Shown here: positions 42,107 through 50,562 of the stretch, one piece after another
Layout: the number at the start of each line of letters is the position of its first letter
Numbering within the stretch: position 1 is the stretch's first letter
Assembly: GCA_023382675.1 (NCBI GenBank)
Contig: JAHDWN010000005.1
Span: 1 to 55,396, forward strand
Source: Anaerolineae bacterium
Lineage (GTDB): Bacteria > Chloroflexota > Anaerolineae > Aggregatilineales > Phototrophicaceae
Direction: 5' to 3'
Length of the DNA: 55,396 bases
Position numbers and translations under genes: made by a program
The notes under the pieces: model-generated
Told to the model about the DNA's origin: nothing
The model's input: only the letters and a program-made list of their open reading frames with translations
Databases searched by the model: none

Positions 42107-42189
42107 TGCGCTGGAGAGGAGTCGAACCTCCACCCCATTACTGGGACATGGCCCTCAACCATGCGCGTCTGCCATTCCGCCACCAGCGC
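42107..42189 (-). tRNA. tRNA-Leu (anticodon GAG)
   Basis: 83 nt with a long variable arm, as expected for Leu. The acceptor is GCGCTGG/CCAGCGC with discriminator A. The anticodon stem CATGG/CCATG holds loop TTGAGGG, giving GAG. The variable arm TGTCCCAGTAATGGGG is a paired stem. CCA is not encoded. Confidence 0.95.
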
Positions 42190-42201
42190 AATCTTGCTCG
42201 G

Positions 42202-42230
42202 ATTGTATCGATGCAGCCTGGGGCTGTCAA
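42202..42230 (-). promoter_or_regulatory. Promoter of tRNA-Leu
   Basis: A perfect TTGACA and TACAAT are 17 nt apart on the minus strand, the -10 12 nt before the tRNA start. Confidence 0.88.
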
Positions 42231-42447
42231 TGCTGAGTCGCGCGATCAGCCAGAGCCGGCAGCGCCCACTCCTCTGTTTCAAACCTAGCACATGGCCGTA
42301 ACAGTTTCGATACACGTCCGCGCTACCATGCGCAATATCGTCCAGTTCGCGGGCGCACCGCGTATCTGTAGAACTTCCCCCACCTTGCCACATAGAAATG
42401 GCGTGCGGCGTCCACGAAATATCGAGCGTAATGAGAAGGAGAAGACC

Positions 42448-43449
42448 ATGCCATTTACGGACCACAGTGACCTGTTTGGCGCGGTGCATGAGGAGGGCAT
42501 CAACCGGGTTGTCCGCCACGTCATGCGCCAACGACCGTCGCTCTTCAATTATGCGACGACCATTTTTCATCAGCGTCCAGAATTGTTTTGCCAGAAGATC
42601 GACGTAGCGGATACGGTGACCGAAGCTGGCAACCCGATCTTCACCGAGATGGAGCCGCTGCCGATTTTCGGCACGCCCGTGCCAATGGGGTTGAACTTCT
42701 GCTTCCAATTGACCGACTTCCAGATCGATTTCCACCCCAGCAACCAGTTCACCCTGCCACCGGAGTTGGGTCGTTCGCTGCCAGCGCAGCGGCTGGCGAT
42801 CCGCATTAAAGCCTGCGCCGGGCTGGACTGCCCGCCCAAGGACATCATCGACCGGCTCGTGCCCGTGCTTGAACAGCTCAACGTCGCACAACAGAAGCTG
42901 ATCATCGGCAAGGTGGACGAAACCTCCAAAGACCGGCAAACTTCGACCGGCAGACTGGCGTCCGGCACGTCGGATGCGCCGCTGTCGATCATGAGCCGGT
43001 CGGGCATGAGTCTGGCTGCATCGACCGGCATGGTCGCTGTGCCGCCGCGCGACGGTCCGGTGATCGTGCTGCCGACGCGCGAACTGATGTGCTTCTGCCT
43101 GGAAGTCTACGCCGTCGCCCACGTCGAATGGGGCACAGTCGCCGGTTCGAAGCAGCAGTGGCTCAAGCCGCGCGTGGACGGCATCGAGATTGTCGATCTC
43201 CAACCGACGCCGATGGAGAACGCGATCGAATGCTTCGTCATGACGACGCTGCGCCTCGGCATCCTGCCACAGCTGATCGTGCCGATGGAGAAGATGATCC
43301 TCGACATCACGGCGATGCTCCAGGAGCAGGGTCTGAACGTCGGCCAGCAAATCAACCTGCAACCGGCGGCAGTCCCCGGCGATGTGCCGAACAACCCGGC
43401 CATCGAACAAGATCAGATCAAAGCCTTCATCAACCTGGTCATCACGTAA
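42448..43449 (+). CDS. Conserved hypothetical protein, first gene of an unknown operon
   Basis: 333 residues starting at MPFTDH with AAGGAG upstream; the longer frame covers tRNA-flanking DNA. Soluble, no signal peptide. It mixes strands and helices with a Cys-containing segment (RIKACAGLDCPPKDIIDRLV) and a Ser/Thr-rich middle. It contains FCLEVYAVAHVEWGTVAG and ends QIKAFINLVIT. No family recognised. The next gene starts 12 nt after its stop with GGAGG between them, so they form an operon. Function unknown. Confidence 0.75.
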   Translation: MPFTDHSDLFGAVHEEGINRVVRHVMRQRPSLFNYATTIFHQRPELFCQKIDVADTVTEAGNPIFTEMEPLPIFGTPVPMGLNFCFQLTDFQIDFHPSNQFTLPPELGRSLPAQRLAIRIKACAGLDCPPKDIIDRLVPVLEQLNVAQQKLIIGKVDETSKDRQTSTGRLASGTSDAPLSIMSRSGMSLAASTGMVAVPPRDGPVIVLPTRELMCFCLEVYAVAHVEWGTVAGSKQQWLKPRVDGIEIVDLQPTPMENAIECFVMTTLRLGILPQLIVPMEKMILDITAMLQEQGLNVGQQINLQPAAVPGDVPNNPAIEQDQIKAFINLVIT

Positions 43450-43461
43450 AGGAGGTGCAGC

Positions 43462-44439
43462 ATGGCACATTTGACAGTTGCGGTGTCTGAAGGCACCATC
43501 CAGAAAGCATTCGACGTGCTGGTCAAGAACATCGCCTGGGAGAAGCAAGATTCGACCGATTTCGGCGCGTTCACCGCAGGCTACCACATCAAGGGCCATC
43601 TCGAAGGCGGCGATGTCGATCTGCGCAATGACGGCACGATCCGCATTAAAGAACTTGACATCAAGTGGGACAAGCTGGAAGTCTCGCTCGGCATCGATAT
43701 CCCGGAGATCTGCGTCGGCGGCGGCTGCATCCCCATGCCCTGGCCGATCCCGGATATTTGCCTGCCGCGCGTCTGCATCTTCAGCGCTGATCCGGACATC
43801 TCGATCTCGCCGGATTTCGCGGCGTTCGTGGCGCAGGAAGTCAGCTTCACCGGCAGCATCGAAGCGCGTTATTACAATGCGTCGCTGCCTGTGCCGCCCG
43901 GCTTCAACCCGTGCCAACTGCTCCAGGACGTGCTGATCGATAACAGCATCATTCAGCCGTTCCCACCCACCAACCAGTGGCACATCTTCATCAACCCGCA
44001 GACCATCGACGTTGACCTGTTCGATTTCGCGGACATCGTCGGCGATCTGATCGAGGATGCGCTGACCGCCGCGATCACGGCACTGATCCCCGGCGGCTGG
44101 GTGCGCGATCTGATCCTGGCGATCATCGGCGGCATCGCAGATCTGATCCGCTTCATCCTCGACATCCCGGACGAGATCGACGAATGGCTGAGCGACCTGT
44201 TCAATGTCAGCTTCGGCCTGCTCGATTTCCTGGGGACGCTGGTGCTGGATTTCTTCGGCAACTGTGTGCCGATTGCCCGCATCGACGATCCGTTCGAGAT
44301 TATGCCGGAGAAGGTGAGCAACAGCGTGCTGCTGAGCGGCGCGCCGGTGACGCTGGTGCCGGTGAAGGTGCCGATCCCCTCGTTGACCGTCAACGTCAAC
44401 GATGTCGAAATGGTCGCTACAGCGGACGTAGGAGGCTAA
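43462..44439 (+). CDS. Conserved hypothetical protein, amphipathic beta-rich, second gene of the operon
   Basis: 325 residues, AAAGGAGG upstream. Alternating hydrophobic strands dominate (GHLEGGDVDLRNDGTIRIKE, LDIKWDKLEVSLGIDI), with Cys-Pro segments (CVGGGCIPMPWPIPDICLP). Later comes a long hydrophobic helical patch (ALTAAITALIPGGW, DLILAIIGGIADLIRFILD). The pattern resembles a lipid-binding or membrane-inserting fold, but no family is recognised. There is no classical signal peptide. The third gene starts one base after its stop (TAACATG). Confidence 0.75.
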   Translation: MAHLTVAVSEGTIQKAFDVLVKNIAWEKQDSTDFGAFTAGYHIKGHLEGGDVDLRNDGTIRIKELDIKWDKLEVSLGIDIPEICVGGGCIPMPWPIPDICLPRVCIFSADPDISISPDFAAFVAQEVSFTGSIEARYYNASLPVPPGFNPCQLLQDVLIDNSIIQPFPPTNQWHIFINPQTIDVDLFDFADIVGDLIEDALTAAITALIPGGWVRDLILAIIGGIADLIRFILDIPDEIDEWLSDLFNVSFGLLDFLGTLVLDFFGNCVPIARIDDPFEIMPEKVSNSVLLSGAPVTLVPVKVPIPSLTVNVNDVEMVATADVGG

Positions 44440-44440
44440 C

Positions 44441-45226
44441 ATGACCAGGCAAAAAGTCGTCCTCAATCGCGCGATCTTCAGCGCGCGCCCACTCGATAGC
44501 AGCGCACTGACGGTGCTCTCTACCCTGATCCACCGCTTCCCGGAGCCGGGCGATTATGAAGTCTTCATCCGCCGCGGCGGGCAGCTCGTGCAGCGCGCGC
44601 CGGTGCGCGTCGTCAAGGAAGACGCCACTTACCAGATCAACGTCGATATGGCGGCGCTGGATGAGGCGGGCGGCGGCGAATGCTGCTGCAACGATGACAG
44701 CGCGTACGTACTCAACGCGGGTGGCGTGATGACCTTTCATGCCACACGTGGCACCGGAGCCTACAACGTCTCCGTCACGCAGTTGGGCGAACGCGAGAAG
44801 CACACCCTGCTCGACAGCCGTGAAGTCGTCCCGGCAGGCGATTGGTTCGCGGCCACGCTCGTACGTCCCGGCCTGTACAAGGTCAGCGCCGGTGACGCCA
44901 GCGCCGAGATCCGCGTTGGCATGCCGAAAGCCGGGGCAGGCTATCGCACCGACGAGGCCAACCTGGTCGAGCTGAGCAAGACGGTTTTCCGCACGAAATC
45001 GGCGCGGATGCTGTCCGGGCAGACGGTCGTCTTCCAGATGAGCGTGCCCGCCCGCGTCCGCGTCGAACTGGTCGAGCCGGACAAGGCGACGCTGCCGGGC
45101 GAAAAGCGCGGCACATTTACCCTGCGCAACCCGCGCGCGGAGGTCAAGCCATCCAGGCCACAGGCCACGTCGAAGACGGAAGCCAAGAAGCCGCCCCGCG
45201 GTGGGCCGCAGAAGCGCACGAAGTAG
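44441..45226 (+). CDS. Conserved hypothetical protein with basic disordered tail, third gene of the operon
   Basis: 261 residues. The first 210 or so look beta-rich, with a CCCND cluster (about residue 85) and an Ig-like pattern (RPGLYKVSAGDASAEIRVG). The last 40 are Lys/Pro/Arg-rich and disordered (PQATSKTEAKKPPRGG). Starts directly after the second gene. No family recognised. The tail could bind nucleic acid or acidic surfaces. It is convergent with the ICMT-like gene, with a perfect palindrome between. Confidence 0.72.
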   Translation: MTRQKVVLNRAIFSARPLDSSALTVLSTLIHRFPEPGDYEVFIRRGGQLVQRAPVRVVKEDATYQINVDMAALDEAGGGECCCNDDSAYVLNAGGVMTFHATRGTGAYNVSVTQLGEREKHTLLDSREVVPAGDWFAATLVRPGLYKVSAGDASAEIRVGMPKAGAGYRTDEANLVELSKTVFRTKSARMLSGQTVVFQMSVPARVRVELVEPDKATLPGEKRGTFTLRNPRAEVKPSRPQATSKTEAKKPPRGGPQKRTK

Positions 45227-45249
45227 CAGTCATTGGTATCATGGCACTG

Positions 45250-45275
45250 TACGGGCGAGATATATCTCGCCCGTA
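45250..45275. terminator. 26-bp perfect palindrome between convergent genes
   Basis: Arms of 13 bp (TACGGGCGAGATA and its complement) without a spacer, followed by a partial direct copy (ATCTCGCCCGTAC at 45284-45296). It lies between convergent stops, so it may act as a bidirectional terminator. The extra half-copy resembles a dispersed REP-type repeat. Confidence 0.55.
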
Positions 45276-45306
45276 TAAAGATACATCTCGCCCGTACCTG
45301 CGCCCC

Positions 45307-46044
45307 TCACCACAGGCCCGGCACGAGCCGACTCTTCACGCGCTGCGAATACTCGGCATAGCCCGTGAGTTCGGCTTGCAGCGTCCGATCTTCCAGCGAC
45401 GTGCGCACAGCCAGCACGACCGCCGTCACCAGCGCAGGGATGAGCGCCCAGAGCGAGCCGAGCATCAACGGCGTCGCCAGATGCGTGACCATGCCGCCCG
45501 CGTAGCCTGGATGGCGGATCAGCGCGTAGGGACCTGTGTCGACCACGGTATGATTGCGCTCGGTCTGGATGCGGACGGTGCCGGAGAAGAAGCGGTTGCT
45601 CAGGAACGCCCAGATGCTCAGGCACAAGCCAGCCGCGAACAGCACGACGCCGATCCACTCCACGGTGGACGACACCTCCGGCGACCAGTTGTTGCGGTGA
45701 TCCAGCCCGGCGATGACGATCAGCGCCAGCGGGCCAAGCAAGCCGACGATCAGCATCAGCCACTTGTCCCACGGCTTCGCGTCCTCCGCCTCGAGCGAGT
45801 GCCCGCGCTCATAGAGCAGATCCGGCTGCGTGAAGTAGGCGATCAGGCGACTGCCCAACCCGGAGATGATGTAGAGCGCGTAGTAGAGCCAGGCCATCGG
45901 CCAATCCCACGTCCCGGCGCTGAGGAACAGGATGAGCGGTAGCAGCAAGACGGCGACGAGAAAGCCGACCAGGGCGCGCAGCGGGAACGGCTTGCGTTCA
46001 GGTTCTGGCATGGAGGGTACATTCTGCGGTTTGGAGTCGATCAT
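45307..46044 (-). CDS. ICMT-like membrane methyltransferase
   Basis: 245 residues with five or more membrane helices and the C-terminal signature of the isoprenylcysteine carboxyl methyltransferase/phospholipid methyltransferase group (VVDTGPYALIRHPGYAGG, then ELTGYAEYSQRVKSRLVP). The bacterial substrates are generally unknown. A polar N-terminus precedes the first helix. Convergent with the unknown operon and divergent from the VapBC-type pair. Confidence 0.85.
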   Translation of the reverse strand: MIDSKPQNVPSMPEPERKPFPLRALVGFLVAVLLLPLILFLSAGTWDWPMAWLYYALYIISGLGSRLIAYFTQPDLLYERGHSLEAEDAKPWDKWLMLIVGLLGPLALIVIAGLDHRNNWSPEVSSTVEWIGVVLFAAGLCLSIWAFLSNRFFSGTVRIQTERNHTVVDTGPYALIRHPGYAGGMVTHLATPLMLGSLWALIPALVTAVVLAVRTSLEDRTLQAELTGYAEYSQRVKSRLVPGLW

Positions 46045-46200
46045 GGCGACCTCCTGTGATGATGCATGTACCTTTCAAATCAAACACAACGCGCGGGCAA
46101 TCGATCCCGCGCTTGAGTCCATTCTACGCCCCGTCTCTCCCACACAATCCCCCGCAAACTGGGGCTTCGCGGATGCTACGGAGATGCAGGCGGATGACGC

Positions 46201-46206
46201 TATAAT
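46201..46206 (+). promoter_or_regulatory. -10 box of the toxin-antitoxin pair
   Basis: A perfect TATAAT 33 nt before the antitoxin ATG. No good -35 at 17 nt. GAGGAG serves as Shine-Dalgarno. Confidence 0.45.
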
Positions 46207-46239
46207 GGGGGTATCAAGGTGCAGTGAGGAGTCCAGCGG

Positions 46240-46470
46240 ATGGCGGTGCAGTTGAACATCGACTATGAGCAGTTGGTCGAACTGGTTGAGCAGCTTTCCG
46301 ACGAACAGCAGCAAGCTTTGATCGCGCGGCTGCTGACACAGCGCGCACGCCAGCGTCCCTTGACCGTTGACGAGAAGATCCGGCTACTGGACGCCGCGAA
46401 GCTACACAACCCGGTGAATGAGCAGCCGTCGCCCCGCCGTGAAGACTGGTACGGTGACGATGGGCGGTAA
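46240..46470 (+). CDS. Antitoxin-like partner of a PIN toxin
   Basis: 76 residues: a helical N-terminus (YEQLVELVEQLSDEQQQALIARLL) and a disordered C-terminus ending EDWYGDDGR, the usual plan of short PIN-toxin antitoxins. The stop overlaps the toxin start by 11 bp. The antitoxin family is not one I can name. Confidence 0.75.
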   Translation: MAVQLNIDYEQLVELVEQLSDEQQQALIARLLTQRARQRPLTVDEKIRLLDAAKLHNPVNEQPSPRREDWYGDDGR

Positions 46471-46906
46471 AGCATTCGTCGATACCAACGTGCTCCTCCG
46501 AGCTTTGCTGACCGACATGGATTCGCATTCCGCATCCGATGCCCTGCTCAAGCGAATGTTGCATGAAGAAGCGGAACTCTGGATCAACGGACAGGTGATC
46601 CGCGAATTCATTGTGCAGGCAACGCACCCAAAGACGTTGAAGACGCCGCTGACAATGGCGCAGGTCATCGACGAAATCAACAAAATCAAGCCGATCTTCC
46701 AGATGGCTGACGAAACGCAAGCCGTGCGCGACAAGTTACTCGATCTGCTCGCGGAACATCCTACCCAGGGCAAACACGTCCACGACGTGAACATCGTTGC
46801 GACGATGCTCACGAATGGTATAGAAGTCTTGCTGACGATCAATACGGACGATTTCAAGAACTTCGCAAACCAAATCGAGCTGATTTCACCACAGCCCGAG
46901 GCGTGA
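46460..46906 (+). CDS. PIN-domain toxin (VapC-like)
   Basis: About 148 residues from MGGKAFVDTNVLLRALL; the N-terminal Asp of the PIN active site is in FVDTN. Further acidic residues are in FIVQATHP, HDVNIVATML and INTDDFKNF, completing the nuclease site. In this family the enzyme cleaves RNA, often tRNA, and is held in check by the upstream antitoxin. A longer frame exists, but this ATG fits the family. Confidence 0.88.
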   Translation: MGGKAFVDTNVLLRALLTDMDSHSASDALLKRMLHEEAELWINGQVIREFIVQATHPKTLKTPLTMAQVIDEINKIKPIFQMADETQAVRDKLLDLLAEHPTQGKHVHDVNIVATMLTNGIEVLLTINTDDFKNFANQIELISPQPEA

Positions 46907-47022
46907 TCCCTCGCATTCTTGTGTTGATGTCCCAGCCAGACAGTAGATCCACAGGTGGCGCGTTTGCACACGATCCCCGCCCACGCTAAGATTTGCGTCA
47001 TGCTTCACCCGGAGCCGACGTG

Positions 47023-47091
47023 ATGCCGCCGACCGATGCGCCCGACATCCACTATGACGTCTTCATCAGCTACGCGCGTGCTGAAATCTAA
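47023..47091 (+). pseudogene. TIR-domain protein remnant (first 22 codons)
   Basis: It reads MPPTDAPDIHYDVFISYARA and then stops. YDVFISYAR is the first strand and box 1 of a TIR domain, so only the beginning of a TIR gene survives. Sequence downstream is unrelated and leads into the RAYT gene 52 bp on, so the RAYT insertion or a deletion probably destroyed it. Confidence 0.7.
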
Positions 47092-47143
47092 TAAGACACT
47101 GCTGGAATGTCTGAAGATCGCCTTCGCCACAATCACCCGTTGA

Positions 47144-47704
47144 ATGCCACGTGCCATGAATTCCCTACCTCGGCGTAAATCCCCGCATTTACAAGGCTAC
47201 GACTACAGTCAATCGGGCGCGTATTTTGTGACCATCTGCACACATCGCCGTGAACACCTCTTTGGCGCTGTCGTCGACCAACATATGCATTTGTCCACGA
47301 TGGGATCGCTTGCCGAAGTGCTCTGGTACACCATCCCCGATCATCATCCACATGTCGAACTCGACGCGTTTGTCGTCATGCCCAACCACGTCCACGGCAT
47401 CATCGTTGTAGGGACGCCGCGTGCGGCGTCCGGCGATGAGAATGGTGGGCGATCGGCGGACAGGGCACGCCCCTCGGACAGGGCACGCCCTGTCCCTACA
47501 GAAACCCTCGGTATCATCGTTGGGGCCTACAAATCTGCCGTCACGCGCGCGATCAATCAGACGATGGGACTGTCCGCGCCAATCGTCTGGCAAAGTCGCT
47601 ATCACGATCACATCATCCGCAGCGAACCCGACCTGAACCGCGTCCGTGAATATGTGATCAACAATCCGGCGCGTTGGCATGAGGATACATTTTATTTGGC
47701 GTAG
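47144..47704 (+). CDS. REP-associated tyrosine transposase (RAYT)
   Basis: 186 residues of the Y1 transposase (HUH) family: HLQGYDYSQSGAYFVTICTH, the metal-binding HVH in VVMPNHVHGIIV, and the C-terminal block YHDHIIRSEPDLNRVREYVI with the catalytic Tyr in REYV. RAYTs mobilise and spread REP palindromes. Palindromes of the matching type lie inside the gene and just after it. A loop of about 30 residues between HVH and the C-terminal block is encoded by REP sequence itself. The start could be four codons later. Confidence 0.92.
   Translation: MPRAMNSLPRRKSPHLQGYDYSQSGAYFVTICTHRREHLFGAVVDQHMHLSTMGSLAEVLWYTIPDHHPHVELDAFVVMPNHVHGIIVVGTPRAASGDENGGRSADRARPSDRARPVPTETLGIIVGAYKSAVTRAINQTMGLSAPIVWQSRYHDHIIRSEPDLNRVREYVINNPARWHEDTFYLA
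47412..47431. repeat. REP palindrome 1
   Basis: GGACGCC-GCGTGC-GGCGTCC preceded by GTAG, inside the RAYT gene. Confidence 0.7.
47458..47495. repeat. REP palindrome 2 with partial tandem copy
   Basis: GGACAGGGC-AC-GCCCTGTCC (47476-47495) followed by CTACA, with a partial copy GGACAGGGCACGCCC directly before it. It codes for the repeat DRARP in the RAYT protein. Confidence 0.7.
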
Positions 47705-47739
47705 GATTCGATTCAGGTATCCGTGCGGAACCTGGGGAC

Positions 47740-47759
47740 GGACGCCAAAAATGGCGTCC
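47740..47759. repeat. REP palindrome 3
   Basis: GGACGCC-AAAAAT-GGCGTCC followed by CTAC, 36 bp after the RAYT stop, in opposite orientation to palindrome 1. Confidence 0.7.
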
Positions 47760-47908
47760 CTACGACTGCACCGTGAACTACGTACTCTGAAGCGTGAACC
47801 CCAAAACTGAGCACCGAGCACTGAGCACCTCACTCCCCGCCACTACACGCCCGCGCATTCCTGCGCTAAAATCACCCCCCATTCATCTGCCGTCATGAAA
47901 GGCTCGTT

Positions 47909-48922
47909 ATGCGCATCGTCGTCGACGCGATGGGCACCGATAACTGCCCCGCCCCGGATGTCGAGGGCGCGCTGCTGGCCGCGCGCGACTTTGGCGACCC
48001 GGTCATCCTGGTCGGCGACGAGACGCTGATCAGGAAGGAACTGGCGAAGCACGCCACGGCTGGCCTGCCGGTCGAGATCGTCCACGCGCCGGAAGCGGTG
48101 ACGATGGACGACAAGCCCGCCACAGTCGGCAAGGCCAAGCCCAACTCGTCGATGCACGTCGGCATGAACCTGGTCAAGAACGGCCAGGCAGACGCCTTCG
48201 TCTCGATGGGCAACACCGGCGCGGCGCTGAGCATCGCCCTGCTCAATACGCTCCGACGCATCCCCGGTGTCAAGCGCCCCGCCCTGACCGGCATCCTGCC
48301 CTTCGGCAACAACGGGCAAACTGTGCTGCTCGACGTGGGGGCGAACGCCGACTGCCGCCCGGATTGGCTGGCGCAGTTCGCGCTCATGGGCTCGCTCTAC
48401 ACCCGCCTGACGCTCAAAATCGATAAGCCGCGCGTGGCGCTGCTTAGCAATGGCGAGGAGGAGAGCAAGGGCACGGACATGCTGCGCGAGGCGCTGGAGC
48501 TGATCCGACCGCTGCCGATCCACTTCACCGGCAGCATCGAGCCGAAGGACGTGCTCAAGGGTGGCGCGGATGTCGTCATCAGCGATGGCTTCGTCGGTAA
48601 CATCTTCATCAAGACACTGGAAGCGGGCACGAGCACGCTCACGGAGGTCATCCGCGAGGAACTCATGGCGACGACGCTGAGCAAGATCGGCGCGGCGCTG
48701 GCACGCCCGGCTTTCCGCCGCGTGCGCAAGCGCATCGACCCGTTCGAGATCGGCGGCGCGCCACTCCTGGGCATCAACGGTGTTGTCATAATCGGTCACG
48801 GTCGCTCGAACGCGAACGCCATTCGCAACGGCGTGCGGCAGGCGCGTGCGGCTGTCAGCGGCGGTGTCATCGACGCCATCCGCGACGGGCTGGCGCGCAG
48901 CAGCGTAGAGGCCGAAGACTGA
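47909..48922 (+). CDS. plsX: Phosphate acyltransferase PlsX
   Basis: 337 residues, usual length. It starts MRIVVDAMGTDNCP, the PlsX hallmark, with GKAKPNSSMHVGMN, SMGNTGAAL, NGEEESKGTD, VVISDGFVGNIFIKTLE and GGAPLLGINGVVIIGHG following. It makes acyl-phosphate from acyl-ACP for phospholipid synthesis at the membrane. AAAGG lies upstream. It precedes fabF by 134 bp, the classic lipid-gene pairing, but acpP and fabD are absent here. Confidence 0.97.
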   Translation: MRIVVDAMGTDNCPAPDVEGALLAARDFGDPVILVGDETLIRKELAKHATAGLPVEIVHAPEAVTMDDKPATVGKAKPNSSMHVGMNLVKNGQADAFVSMGNTGAALSIALLNTLRRIPGVKRPALTGILPFGNNGQTVLLDVGANADCRPDWLAQFALMGSLYTRLTLKIDKPRVALLSNGEEESKGTDMLREALELIRPLPIHFTGSIEPKDVLKGGADVVISDGFVGNIFIKTLEAGTSTLTEVIREELMATTLSKIGAALARPAFRRVRKRIDPFEIGGAPLLGINGVVIIGHGRSNANAIRNGVRQARAAVSGGVIDAIRDGLARSSVEAED

Positions 48923-49056
48923 ACGCAGACCGTGGCAATCCGGCTGCGCTTTGCGTAGGATGGAATGATTTGCGCGACGTTCTCGTCAAGTTGCAGCGAG
49001 TCTGCAATCTGTCGAGGGCACAAGACCTACCGCATGAGTAGGGGGTATGAGGAAAC

Positions 49057-50319
49057 ATGGAACTACTGCGTAATGGCCGCCCGCGTGTGGTGATAACTGG
49101 CATGGGATCGGTATCCGCGCTCGGCCCTGTCAAAGATCTCTGGGATTCGCTCAAGAACGGGCGCTCCGGCATCCGCCGCATTGAGACAATCCCGATTGAG
49201 CACGTGCCGGTGCAGATCGGCGGCGAGGTGCGCGGCTTCGACCCGGTGGACTACGAGATCGACCGCAAAGAAGCGCGGCGCATGGGGCGCGCCTGCCAGT
49301 TCGCCATCGCCGCGGCCAAGATGGCGCTGGCCGACGCGGGGCTGACCATCGCCGATGTCGAGGCCCAGGGCGAGCGCGTCGGCACGGTCATCGGTTCGTC
49401 GCTCGGCTCGCAGGAACTCTCCGAGCAGACGACGACCAAATACCGCACTGAAGGCCGCAAGCCGAATCCGCTGGGGCTGGTCAATTCACTGCCGAACATG
49501 CCCGGCCACTACGTCAGCAAAGTCCTGCGCACGCTGGGGCCGCTGCTCGCGCCCTCGACGGCCTGCGCCACCGGCACACAGGCGGTCGGCGAGGCCAGCG
49601 AGCTGATCAAGAATGGCCGCTCAGATATGGTCGTCACCGGTGGCGTCGAGGCCGTGCTCCAGGACTACGCCATCGCCGGCTTCGAGGCGATGGACACGCT
49701 CGCGACCGGCTACAACGACAATCCAGCCGCTGCCAGCCGCCCGTTCGATAAGAACCGCAACGGCTTCGTCTTCGCGGAAGGCTGTGGCATCGTCATCGTT
49801 GAAAGTCTCGCCCACGCGCTCAAACGCGGCGCGCGCATCTACGCCGAAGTCCTCGGCCATGCCTCGTCGTCGGATGCCTACCACATCGCCGCACTCGATC
49901 CGAATGCGGGCGGCGCGACCCGTGCCATGCGCTGGGCGCTCGACAATGCGCATCTCAACCCGGACGACATCGGCTACATCAACGCCCACGGCACGTCGAC
50001 GCAGCCAAACGACGCCATGGAAACGCTAGCGATCAAGAAGGTCTTCGGCGAAGAAGCCTACAACCTGATGATCAGCTCGACCAAGAGCATGATCGGCCAC
50101 GCGCTTGGCGCGGCGGGCACGCTGGAGATCATCGCCAGCGTTATGACACTCGTCGAGCAGATCGTCCACCCGACGATCAACTACGAGACGCCCGACCCCG
50201 AGTGCGACCTCGACTACGTGCCGAACGTCGCCCGCCAGGTCGAGAATCTCAAGTATGTACTTTCGAACAGCTTCGGCCTGGGCGGTCAGAACGCCAGCAT
50301 CGTGCTCGGTAAGATCTAG
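49057..50319 (+). CDS. fabF: Beta-ketoacyl-ACP synthase II
   Basis: 420 residues, normal for FabF. The Cys-His-His triad is visible: Cys in STACATGTQ (about 170), His in INAHGTSTQPND (about 311), His in MIGHALGAAG (about 347). It elongates acyl-ACP with malonyl-ACP in fatty acid synthesis. It ends with the typical NSFGLGGQNASIVL. The start has AGGAAAC upstream. It probably shares a transcript with plsX. Confidence 0.97.
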   Translation: MELLRNGRPRVVITGMGSVSALGPVKDLWDSLKNGRSGIRRIETIPIEHVPVQIGGEVRGFDPVDYEIDRKEARRMGRACQFAIAAAKMALADAGLTIADVEAQGERVGTVIGSSLGSQELSEQTTTKYRTEGRKPNPLGLVNSLPNMPGHYVSKVLRTLGPLLAPSTACATGTQAVGEASELIKNGRSDMVVTGGVEAVLQDYAIAGFEAMDTLATGYNDNPAAASRPFDKNRNGFVFAEGCGIVIVESLAHALKRGARIYAEVLGHASSSDAYHIAALDPNAGGATRAMRWALDNAHLNPDDIGYINAHGTSTQPNDAMETLAIKKVFGEEAYNLMISSTKSMIGHALGAAGTLEIIASVMTLVEQIVHPTINYETPDPECDLDYVPNVARQVENLKYVLSNSFGLGGQNASIVLGKI

Positions 50320-50562
50320 CCCCGCCCTGCTTCAGCAACACGCAGCGCAGCGGACGCCACCACGGCGTCCGTTGTGATTCTGCGCGCATCACTTGCGCAA
50401 TTTTCAAGGCAGGGTTAGAAAGGTTGTGTAGATCGGCGCTTCCCCTGCGCCAACGTTCCACTGTCTACACTGCTTGTAAACTAAAGCCATGGCGGGATCG
50501 CCGGCTGCTGAACAGCGCGCGCTCCGGCTGCGGCTTGCGCCAGTTCTGATGGGAGTTACGAC
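50320..50562. other. Gap with REP-type hairpin after fabF
   Basis: CGGACGCC and GGCGTCCG (50351-50371) form a hairpin followed by TTGTGATT. It may end the fabF transcript, but its GGACGCC/GGCGTCC core also matches the REP palindromes near the RAYT. The rest of the gap holds no gene I can support. Confidence 0.55.
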
